From NCBI GenBank assembly GCA_949361645.1, contig OX442423.1, positions 4,460,023-4,524,022 on the forward strand: a stretch of DNA of 64,000 bases, read 5' to 3'. The translations under genes and the position numbers were made by a program. Below, piece by piece: positions 23,801 to 33,400 of the stretch (positions are counted from its first letter, which is position 1; each line of letters starts with the position of its first letter). Below the pieces are notes generated by a model, which did no database searches, was not told the DNA's origin, and saw nothing but the letters and a program-made list of their open reading frames with translations. This DNA comes from Spongilla lacustris. Taxonomy: Eukaryota; Porifera; Demospongiae; Spongillida; Spongillidae.

Positions 23801-25020
23801 TACATGTGTAAAGCCAGAACCCTTATCTGGCACCAGCACCCTCATCTGACACCAGCACCCTCATCTGGCACCAGTCATCTGACACCAGTACCCTCATCTG
23901 GCACCAATACCCTCATCTGGCACCAGTACCCTCATCTGACACCAGTACCCTCATCTGACACCTGTACCCTTATCTGGCTGGTGTGCCCTTGTCTGGCACC
24001 AGTACCCTCATCTGACACCAGCACCCTTATCACTGACACCAGCACCCTTATTTCTGACACCAGTACCCTCATCTGACACCAGTACCCTTACCTGGCACCA
24101 GTACCCTCATCTGGCACCAGGTAACCTTTGCTAAATGTCATGCACTCTAGCATGCCATTTAGCAAAGTCAGTAGGTCCAATGACAGGGACATGCATGGCA
24201 CTACAATATTAGCCTTCAAGGATTTAGAGTGCTGTGAGGTAAGTGTTCATAATGGACCTACCTCCTTGCTCAGTCTGTTGGACATAACAAAGTACACACT
24301 CTCATCCTTGCTAGAGGGTGGAGTTCTAAGCTCCCTCACCACTGCTGATAGTAAGGGCCTAGTGAAGGGAGGCTTGGTCTTTATAAGCCAGGATGGACCA
24401 GACGGTAGTTCCACAATACCATGTTTCTGGGTGTAGATAAATCGCCTTCCAGCAGCCTTATTGGATGGCAGGACAGCTAAGACCTCGGAGTCGAGCCCAA
24501 GTCTGGAGAGCTGTTGTACAGGGGTGAAGAAGTACTCTTAGCTCTGCAAATGCACGTGCCTCTCACTCATTACACGTGTTGTTATTATTGAAATAAGGTA
24601 AAGAGAAAACCCGAGGGGAAGTGTGTGTGTGTGAGTGGGGGGGGGGGGGGGGGGGGTATTTTTTATAATACAGTGCCAGAAGTTCCTAGATAAGGCTTAG
24701 AGACCTGTGCGAGATAGGCCTAGCATCCGAGCGCCATACTACACATACAACGGTAAATGTGCGTATGACTCCAGGCGCCGTAAAATAGTTTCACTCACCA
24801 TTGCCAGTGTGAACTTGCCCTGGACGCCAACCGTTCGCAAGCTGCGCGGACCAAGCTCAAAAAGAGAACCATCTTTCGCTCTGGTTGTTTTAATCCAGCC
24901 TCCAACGTGGCGGGATGCTTCCAACAACACTACTTCATTTTTAGGATTTTCAGCTAACTTAAAGGCAGCTGACAGTCCTGAAATTCCTCCTCCAACGATA
25001 ACAAATTTTCGTCCTGCCAT
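8832..25020 (-). CDS. PPOX: protoporphyrinogen oxidase, complete, 10 exons
   Basis: PPOX oxidises protoporphyrinogen IX to protoporphyrin IX with FAD and O2 on the mitochondrial inner membrane, the penultimate step of haem synthesis. Exons: 24799-25020, 24262-24510, 23568-23715, 14614-14801, 14104-14173, 12514-12641, 11318-11431, 9357-9506, 9197-9239, 8832-8950; they sum to 1431 nt, giving 476 residues (human PPOX has 477) with unbroken phase. The N-terminus carries the FAD dinucleotide-binding motif VIVGGGISGLSAA; other family blocks are FELGPRSLR, MCHGIFAGN, MLGGH, CIPQYTIGH and the C-terminal NLPLTGLGSSYIGTSVADC. Intron 3 starts with GC (CAG|GCAAGT) and is 8.8 kb long; no GT there gives the right phase. 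A truncated second copy of exon 1 lies at 45.3 kb. Confidence 0.95.
9507..11317. other. PPOX intron 7
   Basis: Non-coding on inspection. Contains a 29-nt poly(G) run at 10298-10326. Open frames of 66-99 codons show no family signal. Confidence 0.6.
10298..10326. repeat. poly(G) tract, 29 nt
   Basis: Uninterrupted G run on the plus strand. Similar tracts: C at 11486-11505 and 17911-17931, G at 20752-20779 and 24637-24656, C-rich runs near 15750, 37978 and 62284. Lengths in such tracts are prone to sequencing error. Confidence 0.9.
11677..12294. mobile_element. palindromic (foldback) non-autonomous element in PPOX intron 6
   Basis: The first about 220 nt and last about 220 nt are imperfect reverse complements: CAAATTAAGCTGCAAC at the left against GCTGCTTAATTTG at the right, with further paired blocks such as TTTTTTATCTGC and ACTTAATTTGGTAC. 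No coding capacity. Looks like a MITE or foldback element; no target duplication could be fixed. Confidence 0.75.
12642..14103. other. PPOX intron 5
   Basis: AT-rich, no coding exon seen on either strand. Confidence 0.6.
15188..15791. mobile_element. MITE-like element bounded by GGCCGTAGACAA inverted repeats
   Basis: GGCCGTAGACAA at 15188-15199 is mirrored by TTGTCTACGGCC at 15780-15791. Both ends continue into G-rich or C-rich stretches next to the repeat. No transposase frame inside. Lies in PPOX intron 3. Confidence 0.6.
15792..18339. other. PPOX intron 3, segment left of the nested gene
   Basis: No coding exon recognised. Holds an (ATTT)n run near 16665-16685, a duplicated CATAAGCCCATACAA motif around 17617-17715, and a poly(C) tract at 17911-17931. 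The sequence becomes less AT-rich from about 18100, perhaps the promoter of the gene at 18340. Confidence 0.5.
18340..18922 (+). CDS. small type I membrane protein, 71 aa, two exons, nested in PPOX intron 3
   Basis: Not recognised. Exon 1 (18340-18418) starts with Met and encodes a classic signal peptide, MKSWVLLLVLAVLTVLNPP, followed by VCDAQPQ; the donor is AAC|GTAAGC. Exon 2 (18786-18922) follows a strong acceptor (pyrimidine tract ending TTACAG) and keeps phase (79 + 137 nt = 72 codons including the stop). It encodes a short spacer, one transmembrane helix (about VVLSIAAVAAILLVLLSVV) and a tail ending THSNA. The mature product would be about 48 residues with a tiny ectodomain. It runs opposite to PPOX inside its largest intron. 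The signal peptide plus anchor and clean splice sites argue for a real gene; expression evidence is lacking and the TM helix could instead be a decayed fragment. Confidence 0.6.
19369..19553. mobile_element. short palindromic MITE
   Basis: Arms pair imperfectly: TCTAAGAGAAAGTGAGTTG and GAAACAAGTTGATGT at the left, ACATCAACTTGTTTTC and CACTTTCTCCTAGA at the right. About 185 bp, non-coding, in PPOX intron 3. Confidence 0.55.
20230..20925 (-). repeat. dispersed repeat, copy 1
   Basis: Reverse complement of the sequence at 30060-30585. Matching blocks include GGGAGCGCCAWGTCTGTGA, TGGGGCTAGCCA, TTATGCTTCAAT and TAAAGTCCAATTAATTCTAA. A poly(G) tract (20752-20779) corresponds to the poly(C) at the other copy. 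Probably an old non-autonomous transposon; ends not fixed. Confidence 0.7.
20971..21334. mobile_element. palindromic MITE
   Basis: Two arms are near-perfect reverse complements: AGTGATGTAGGATTTG and GGGGTCATGTAAGG at the left, CCTTACATGACCCC and TACTACATCACT at the right, over about 150 bp each. Non-coding. A shorter element at 29304-29413 has similar internal words (TTTCCTTACT, TTTACTCAA). Confidence 0.75.
21335..22328. other. PPOX intron 3, no gene seen
   Basis: Contains an (ATTT)n and poly(T) stretch at about 21332-21370 and words resembling the tandem repeat that follows (for example TCAGTTTAACAT near 21868). No coding exon. Confidence 0.5.
22329..22408. repeat. 21-bp tandem repeat, about 3.8 copies
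   Basis: Unit TTTAACACTTTGTTAAACCAG, itself partly palindromic (GTTTAAC/GTTAAAC). Confidence 0.9.
22530..22898 (-). pseudogene. possible terminal exon or coding remnant of unknown protein, frameshifted
   Basis: Not recognised. A good acceptor (TTTTTAACAG) precedes an open segment reading FQVFDLTVLNLAVKSLIGGQ. Around 22715-22725 the coding look switches frame, continuing as LLPQVQLIDTLMGNQPYQ and NWIFEWGEPITTLKAG to a TAA at 22530-22532. Two adjoining, protein-like segments in different frames suggest one ancestral exon with a frameshift. A second reading is an exon starting at 22806 (after TTTGACAG), open for 91 residues in the later frame. It sits inside PPOX intron 3 on the same strand. 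Could be a transposon remnant. Confidence 0.3.
23817..24118. repeat. minisatellite, about 18-bp unit
   Basis: Tandem CACCAGTACCCTCATCTG with frequent GTACCC/GCACCC and CTGG/CTGA variants, about 17 copies, in PPOX intron 2. Spacing is contiguous with no spacers, so it is not a CRISPR array. Confidence 0.9.
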
Positions 25021-25163
25021 TGCGTCTACTCGGTTCCCAACAATTATCGAGTTAATACTGTGTTTTTAAACAATGATTGTTATACAATACATATGGTTAA
25101 GTCAGTTAGTGGTGCACTTCAGCACTGTAAACGTAACTGATAACATGCATGGTAGAATGTTTG

Positions 25164-25205
25164 ACCATAGATTGATGACCTAACGTAAGGTCATCAATCT
25201 ATGGT
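25164..25205. repeat. perfect 18-bp-arm hairpin upstream of PPOX
   Basis: ACCATAGATTGATGACCT, a 6-nt loop, then its exact reverse complement. The aligned site in the duplicate copy (about 45490-45510) lacks this block, so it is a copy-specific insertion or local duplication-inversion. Confidence 0.85.
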
Positions 25206-25288
25206 TTGACATGCACACGGAGTATGTTTATATGTCAAATACAAGTTGCAACCAATCAGATCGATGTTGATACAATTGCATATAAGTA

Positions 25289-26114
25289 TATGGGACAGTT
25301 TCCGCGAAAATGTCCGAGTTTTATAACATTATAATCTTATAAAAATACTTCTTGTTTGAATCGCTATATCTTCCGAACGCTAAACGCTATCAACTTCCTA
25401 TTTTCGAAAGTTCATATTACACCATTTTTCTATGATAAATTACATTTTGGAGTCTTGCACTTGCTCCATGCCAGTATTGCAACGTTCGATACCCGACCAG
25501 GTTCAAACCCGCCATAACTTTAGGTAGGAGTAATCAAATCGCTTCAAATTCGGTTTGTAGGTATAGAGGTCCTATACTTATCGATTTGTTCTGTTCGTTA
25601 ATTTTTATGCCATCCGTTACGGAGATACAGTTGAACAAACTACGTCCACTTTATCCCGCTCGATTCCTGCCAATGATTTTGGCAAATCGCGTCCCGCTCA
25701 ATGTATGGGGAGGCGGTTGTTATATCATAGGCGCGAAACGAGCGGGAAAAAGTGCACGTAGTTTGTTCAACTGTATCTCCGTAACGGATGGCATAAAAAT
25801 TAGCGAACAGTACAAATCGATAGGTATAGGACCTCTGTACCTACAAACCAAATTTGAAGCGATTTGATTACTCCTACCCAAAGTTATGACGGGTTTGAAC
25901 CCGGTCGGGTATCGAACGTTGCAATACTGGCATGGAGCAAGTGCAAGACTCCAAAATGTAATTTATCATAGCGAAATGGTGTAGTATGAACTTTTGAAAA
26001 TAGAAATTCGATACCGTTTAGCGTTCGGAAGATATAGCGACTCAAACAAGAAGCATTTTTATAAGATTATAATGTTATAAAACTCGGACATTTTCGCGGA
26101 AACTGTCCCATATG
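25289..26114. mobile_element. 826-bp palindromic element, TA target site
   Basis: Arms of about 370 bp are reverse complements (GGGACAGTTTCCGCG at the left, CGCGGAAACTGTCCC at the right) around a short centre near 25700. The duplicate copy shows the empty site ATAAGTACAGG at about 45586-45596, so the insertion post-dates the duplication and duplicated TA. Non-autonomous, Tc1/mariner-like by target site. Decayed half-copies of the family sit at 38305-38675 and 62634-63010. Confidence 0.85.
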
Positions 26115-27465
26115 TACAGGTAAGAATATTATACTATTTTTAATGGACCTTGAGTAGGCTCTTAAATTCATGAAAAATGGCTTGCATATATATTTGCACA
26201 GGTCGTTAGTTGACAGTATGAGGTGGCAGAATTTTGATTCTGGACCCTTAAAGAATCACAACTGGATCTTGCGAAGAATTTTGATATATATTTTTTATGC
26301 ACTTGGTGTTCATGTGTGAACACTTCTCCATTAACTGTGGCCATCAGAGCAGGTCTGTAAAATTTTAAGTCGTAGTTCTACTGATGTGCCTGTATCAATA
26401 TTGAAACGAAGTTCAACTTCTGCCTAATATAAGGTTTCACTGGCAGATAGAACTTATGAGTAAATCAGTTTGGTTGTCCCTTCATAATGGATGATCATCA
26501 TTTCAGTGGACAGCAAACAATCACAGAGAAAACTTTTCAGGATGGGAAGCGTTATTTGATAAGTGTAGGGCTATAATTCATAATTCTCAAGCTGCAATGC
26601 GAAGGACTGGTATGATATACATGCTTCATCAGCAGTCACTATGGGATGTCATTTTGTTAAATAATGCCTGTATCATACGAATTTTGTTTTAATTCTCACG
26701 GCAAAGTACTAGGGCACAAGTAAAAAGCATTTTATAAACTGTACTCGTAGTTTTGTGCCAGATCACAATAATACGTCTATATAGCATTTCTCAAATCTGT
26801 TTTTCAGAAAATTCAATATTACTATTATGAGCTAATATCCTGTTCTTTCTCAGTGTGAAGACTAACGTTCATATGTGCACCATAACCGGTATGGTCACTA
26901 TTGCATATGTACAATTATTTAATAAGCATTGTGTTCCCTCCAACATTGTGATCCCTCCAGCCTGTATTCAAAGTGCACTGGTGCACAGTTCCTTTTCATA
27001 ACAAAACAATCTACATAGTAGTACTGCAAATACACATATGTGCAAACTACCTAAAATGCAGCACATATATAATGTTCACAAAGCAGATGCTCTTGACACC
27101 ACACCAATATGGACTCCATTCATTGGAGATAATGTAATGCCTAATGCAGTCTTCAGTGGAATCTGCAATCAGAACAGCAATAATATCAATCAATCATCTA
27201 GATGTTAAACTATCAAAAAAATTAATCATCTACATGTGAACTATCAAATAAAAATAATTATGTTGCAGACCTGTAAGTGGTACCACCATGTTTTATTTTT
27301 AAACCGCAGTTGCTTTTGCACGGCTTTCGGATGCACTGGCTGTGTGTGGTAAACACTGCAGGCCCTTCCCATATTGAATTGTTGGTCCTCAAAATCACTT
27401 CCATTAGATAAACATCTTAAAGGAACTTCACATGAGTTCATGCCAACTGTGAAGTGAAATATTTG

Positions 27466-30400
27466 CTATGCAGATAGAAAAATTGAAAACAACCCGATTT
27501 TTGTACAATGGACCACACCATCTATGTCTTTTGATACTTCTGTGTGGAGTAGATTTTCTCCCCCTACCCCCCTGGTGATACCTGTATTACTGCATGTAAA
27601 GCAATGCTCAAGAAAAGACATGTGCTGTCTGAACACTATAAAGGTAGTGGTGCGCTGGTGTGCATACATCACACCAACTGATGACAATATCCTTGCAACT
27701 TTAACACAACCTGCTGCCATCATTAAGGTGCCATGATTGGGAATACAAATGCCACCTGGTACATCAGCTTCGAGGACTAACTCTTCTTTTTGGACATGTA
27801 CTTGCACACAACCACTGATGCATGGACACTTCTTCTCACCTCAGTGTCGGGGGTCTGGACAAACTTGTAGTCCTTGAGTATGGTGGCCAGCGCCATCTTT
27901 GCCTCCATCAGAGCAAACCTCATGCCAATGCAGTTACGAGGCCCCCACCCAAAAGGTATGTGACAAAGCTGAGGGCGTTTGCTTTTCTCTTCAGAAGTGA
28001 AACTGAAACAAATTGAGAGAAAAAATTGAAAGTGGCAACAGTGTGCTGGGGTGAAGTATAACACACCGTTCAGGTCTGAACTCTTCAGGATTCTCCCAGA
28101 ATACCTTACTGTGATGTAGCACAACGATGGGAATAAGCACTTTCATTCCTTTGGGAATCACAAGATCATCTTTCAATTTGACGCTTCTTGATGCATACCG
28201 AAATGCTCTGATGGAGAAGATATTTGGGAACTGATGAGGATCAACAAAGATGGTATTAAATGCACCCCTAATATGCACCCCATACTCCATATAAAAAACA
28301 AACACCCCACATACAAATATGCACTCCATACATACAAATATGCAACCCATAGTCCATACAAACATATGTTAATGTAATCCATACACATACATTAGTCCAT
28401 ACAAACATGCACCCCATACAGGCAAACATGTCCCTCACCACTGTACCTTGCTCCTGGAGGATACAGCCTCAGAGATTCCTGCAGCACCATATCCACATAT
28501 TGTACCTCACGACTGGCATCTGATACTGATGCATCCTGTGTGCACAACAGAACATGGCATGTAGCGTATATACAGAGAACAGGCAATAAGTATTATGGGT
28601 AAGTCAGTGTTACTCCACAAAACATCGTGTTTAACCAAACATATTTCAGACATCCCCCTAGTAAATGATGGCAATACTGGTTCATATCTCCAGATTTTTG
28701 ACATACACATGTAAGATACACACATAGACAAGTGTGAACTACATGTTAATGTTATCAACTTTTATTACTGCAACAGGATCTGATTTGATTTGGCCAACTT
28801 GATTTGGCCAACTTGATCACGAGCTCTTAGCTAGTTACCAACAGTGATGAAATGCTAATAATGCCTTATGAATTACTCATAGTTTGTAGTGGTTCCCTGT
28901 ACGGTTGCTTTACACTTGCAGGTCCCTTACCGGATGCTGTTGAAAGTAGAGATCTATTTCATCACACAGCTTGTCCTGCACTTCAGGGTTGGTAGCCAGG
29001 AGGTAGGACGTGAAGGCCAGAGTATTGGCTGTGGTCTCATATCCAGCAAGCAAAAATCCTACGCAATAAGATGCAATCTCCCCATTACTTAGAGGCCTTC
29101 GTTGTGTTGTCGACTCATCACGGTACTCAACATCTTTCTCCTCTTCCTCTGTTCCTGCATCAATCATCAACTGCAAAAAGTCCTTGCGCTGCAAAAAAAA
29201 AACCACAGGACAATTGCCATGCAGTACACTTACATGTATTTTTAAAACTTATAATGTTCTGCTCAAAGAACAATTAAATGCACTAAAATTTGTGATATAC
29301 GATGTGTAAGGAACGAATTGAGGTATTATGCAATTAAAATATTTATTAATTCATAATTGCATCACATCCATAATACTTAGTTTCCTTACTATTTACTCAA
29401 GTGGTTCCTTACAAATCCAACATCTACCACCAATTTTATTTTACATATTTTGTTGTTTGGTTGAAAAAGTAAGCCATGTCAAAATTTAATATAACATATT
29501 GAGAGCACTACAAAAGTTACAAAAGTTGAAAAGTTTTGCATACCATGAGAGGAAAAAGATACGAGCCTTCAAAAATGGGCAAGCTTAATACATGTATTTT
29601 TTCACAACTTTTTTGTGGAAGGAATTTTCACAACATATTTGTATGGAAAATGATAAGGCAAGCATTCATGTTACTGTCATGACTAATCAGTATGTTGTAA
29701 TACTGATGAAGATTTGATATTATTATTCACTTGATTGACGATGGAATCAATTAGAAATCAATAATCAATTGACTACAAAATTGAGACTATTTGGCTACAA
29801 TATCCTCAAACTTTAAGTATTGTAGCACCACACTTGGCAGTAACAAAGAACCAGCAGCGTCACTGTGCCAGTTGTTGGTGCCTTAAAACTTCAAGCACTT
29901 GGCTGAAATGCGTGACTCCACAAGAGGTTGACGAGCCTGATCGTGCACAGCAAACTTTGTTGGATTCTTTTTAAGTGTCGATTCATTAAATTAATCATAA
30001 TATAGCTACTGAAGAGCACAACAAGTGCATCCCTGCCCTCAAAATAATATTTTTGTATGCAACCCTCCCCCCCCCCCCCTCACTTGCTTCACTCATTATT
30101 ATCTAAACCTGAGTGTGTCAGGGAGCGCCAAGTCTGTGACAACATAAAGATGGCCTGATGAGTGGGTGGGGCTAGCCATTAGTATTGAGCACCTGTTTAT
30201 GCATGAGTATTTACTATCTGGAGCGCTTCTAGGGTTTCTGGCCACAATGACAACTGCTTAGTACATCAAGAGGGTTTTTATAAGGATCCCACTTTTATGG
30301 CTTCCAAAGCTGATAAAATCTCCTTTTTGCTATAAGCCTTATGAAAATAATAAAAATATATCCAACTAGGCCGTAAGTTTCAGACCTGTTGGTTTTAGTG

Positions 30401-33400
30401 ACATTATGCTTCAATGGTGATGAAAATACGATGCATCTGAGTCAAATCCGGAAGAAGCAGCAGTATTCAACGGTTCTATCCAAATACGCTCGCTAAAGTC
30501 CAATTAATTCTAAGGCACATTGACAATAGTGGGATTGGATATTTTGCTAATCGTAGTCACAACACTTCAAATCCTACATAGGGAATGACATCACCTGCAC
30601 ACATCAAGTAGCACAATATTTACTGTACAGTCCAAATATGAACACATGCCTACTCCACTACAGAGCTTAGCAAACGCATAATTTAGATGCAAAAAACATA
30701 AACTATACATGTGCATGCATGCATGCATGCACCCAATGAAGAATGAATTAATATAAAAGAATAAGTTGGTGGTAGATAGGATTTTTTTTGGCAACAGTGA
30801 AAAATCAGGGAATGATAAGGAAAAAATGACATTTAAGTGGACCTATCATGAATATAAGTATACAACTATTCCGTATCATTCGATCCTTGTTTTCCTGCTT
30901 TTTACACCACCACCACCAAATCCTACTACATATCACCAACTTTCCCATAGAGATGCTTTTTATCCCTTTTCCTTTAAGGTAACAGCAACAACGATGTAGA
31001 TGCATATTTAGCATCCCCGCATCATTTCATTCCCTTGGCCAAGGGGGCTTATTTTGGTTGTTAGCTTTTCGGGTTCTGCTCTGTAGTTTTTGCACACAGC
31101 AGCACACTATTTCTGATTTGATTTTGTAAGACGCTTGATCAGGCTAACTCTAAGATATTCCTCTCACCATATTTTGCTGACGTATAAGCTTTTCATTGAA
31201 AATAAAATAACTACTAACCGAAAGTGTCAATAAAATATAAGAACACTGGAAGCTGCCAAACTACTATTGTGGGTTTGAAAGCAATCCCCATTGATGGTAC
31301 ATGTAATTATACCATACCTGTGCCAATTGCAATTCTAATTGATAATGTAATGCCTTACAAAAGTATGCACAAGCACTAACAAAGCATAGGCAAGCTTACA
31401 CATAACAATATAAGGTATTTTTCAAATCAGTGAATATGATAGAGGGACTCATTCTAAAGCTAATGGTGCAATCCCCACAAGTATTCCTGTCCCAGGTTAT
31501 GCATTTCAGGAAGTGAAAAACATATGACTGGGTATGAGCTTTTTGTTCTCGGTTGCCTTGACTTCATAATATGGGTGTATGGTAGTTGCTACTTACAACT
31601 ACCAATAATACTCTGCTAATTATGCAATAAATTTGTAGCACTGTGGTCTCCTACACAGCTGAAAGTGCTAGAACTCATTATACGTGTATATACGTGCATC
31701 AGTAATAAAAGCCACTTGCCCATCAGCGCTTGCGCTAGCATTGATGAACTTATCATCATACGGATACATTATAAACGGTTGCTAACTGCTACTTCAACTT
31801 CGGCAGCCTATCTCTTAGTAACAATATGATTATACGATATCCCAAATATGGGGATGAACTCTGCACTCAAATCAGGTATGTTCCAACAGTCTCAGAGTCT
31901 TATCAATCACTTCTTTTGATCGACAACTTAGGTGTAATAATAATTGCCTTTCTAGGTCTGAAATTACGGAGATGCTCATAGCCTGTTGCCAATAACTATG
32001 ATTTACAAGTGCATACAGACACGATTACAATTTCTCATTGTGTAATGGTATTAGCTGGGGATGAGAATATAATTCTTTCTTAACTCATCATTTTCCTAAT
32101 TCTAATTAACATATGGAAGCTCTATAAAATGGGTGGGTCCCCCACTTTCATTTGTGTGCAGGCAACAGCTATGAATTGAGAAATCAGTTTCAATGTCATG
32201 CACTTAATACAATTAGTTTCACAAAAGGTCCATGCTAATCAAATGTGATCAGGTTTGGGAAGTTGAAATATCAAGTACTGGGTATGCAGCTAGCAATATC
32301 TGTGAAAAGGGACCTAACACATCATGTTCTCAAATTATTTAATATTCTAAGAGATCCTAGGTCCTCTACAACTTCTTTCTTACAAGAGTTACAACAGCAT
32401 GAATTTTAATTACATGTACATTTCAATTGCACACATCAACTTTGACGCTCGTTTCTGGAAAATGTTATAGTTATATTATTGTGTTAGGCCCCTTTTCACA
32501 GATATTTTTCCATATGTACCACTCAGAGCAAACCACTTTAAACAACATGTAGAGAAAAGAAAAAACAAAGACGTGCAAAATAACAATTGAACTTTGCAAC
32601 AACCATAAATGTTCATGTCTGCTCTTAACACCCATTCACTCAAACATTTGTCATGTTTTTTAAGGGACACTTTGGCCTGTATAAGGGACAAGTGTAAACA
32701 TCTCTAGGACACACGATTGTGTAAATTTGTTATCTATTGGTTATAGGGTACAGCTTTCACCACTAACGGCATCTTTTATTATTCATGTACTATGCAATGT
32801 TAACAAGACTTTAGAGACCAAATATAGACAATGTTTAATCATAAATACAGTGCCGTCCACACCCACAAGTTCAAACTCATGCACACTCGACTCGTAGTGT
32901 AAATTTTAAAACCTATTTGATTGTTTTTTGTTGGATGATACACTATGCCATAAAATTGAAATTGTACATATTGATATGTACATGTAGCTTAAACTACTAA
33001 AATTGTGGGTTCTCTGAGCCTTGTAAAAAGGACATTTGTCATTATGGAGGACATTCAAAGAACTCTGAAATGGAATGGATCACTAACTGATAATGCAAGT
33101 TAGTAACGTCTTACACGATAGATCCTAAAATAAATCACCTTCAATTCCGTCTTTTGATGCCTTCGTTCTTCAATGATTGCAAGTGTAGCATCAACCAAAT
33201 ATTTCAAATCATCTTTTACATTTGCCGACTGGAGATTTAAAAGAGCTTGTTTCAGCCAAGGGAAATGACCTGAAATTGAATACACAACACTCATTTTGAA
33301 TACAATGACTGCTTCAGCTGCATACTGGAGATAGCGGTGAATCGCAGTGGATGTATCACTTTTTAAATAGAAAATGTTGAAAAGACACTTGCAACTGCCT

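Larger units (their letters stand above)
25021..27465. other. PPOX upstream region and P450 copy A 3' flank
   Basis: Contains the PPOX promoter, a hairpin at 25164-25205 and an 826-bp palindrome (25289-26114). The remainder aligns with 45375-47099 in the duplicated copy. No coding exon recognised. Confidence 0.6.

Noticed and set aside
23792..24076. CRISPR-like or repeat-protein frame
   Set aside because: Contiguous 18-bp tandem repeat without spacers in an animal intron; neither a CRISPR array nor a convincing protein.
24128..24436. Plus-strand 102-codon frame
   Set aside because: It lies antisense over PPOX exon 2 (24262-24510), which accounts for the open frame.
25586..25867. 93-codon plus-strand frame
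   Set aside because: Spans the centre of the 826-bp palindrome; the same peptide appears from both arms and has no family features.
27840..28124. P450 A ending at YMSKKKS or reading through without the last intron
   Set aside because: Possible, but a 59-nt intron gives a C-terminal strand resembling other P450s; kept as a lower-confidence choice.
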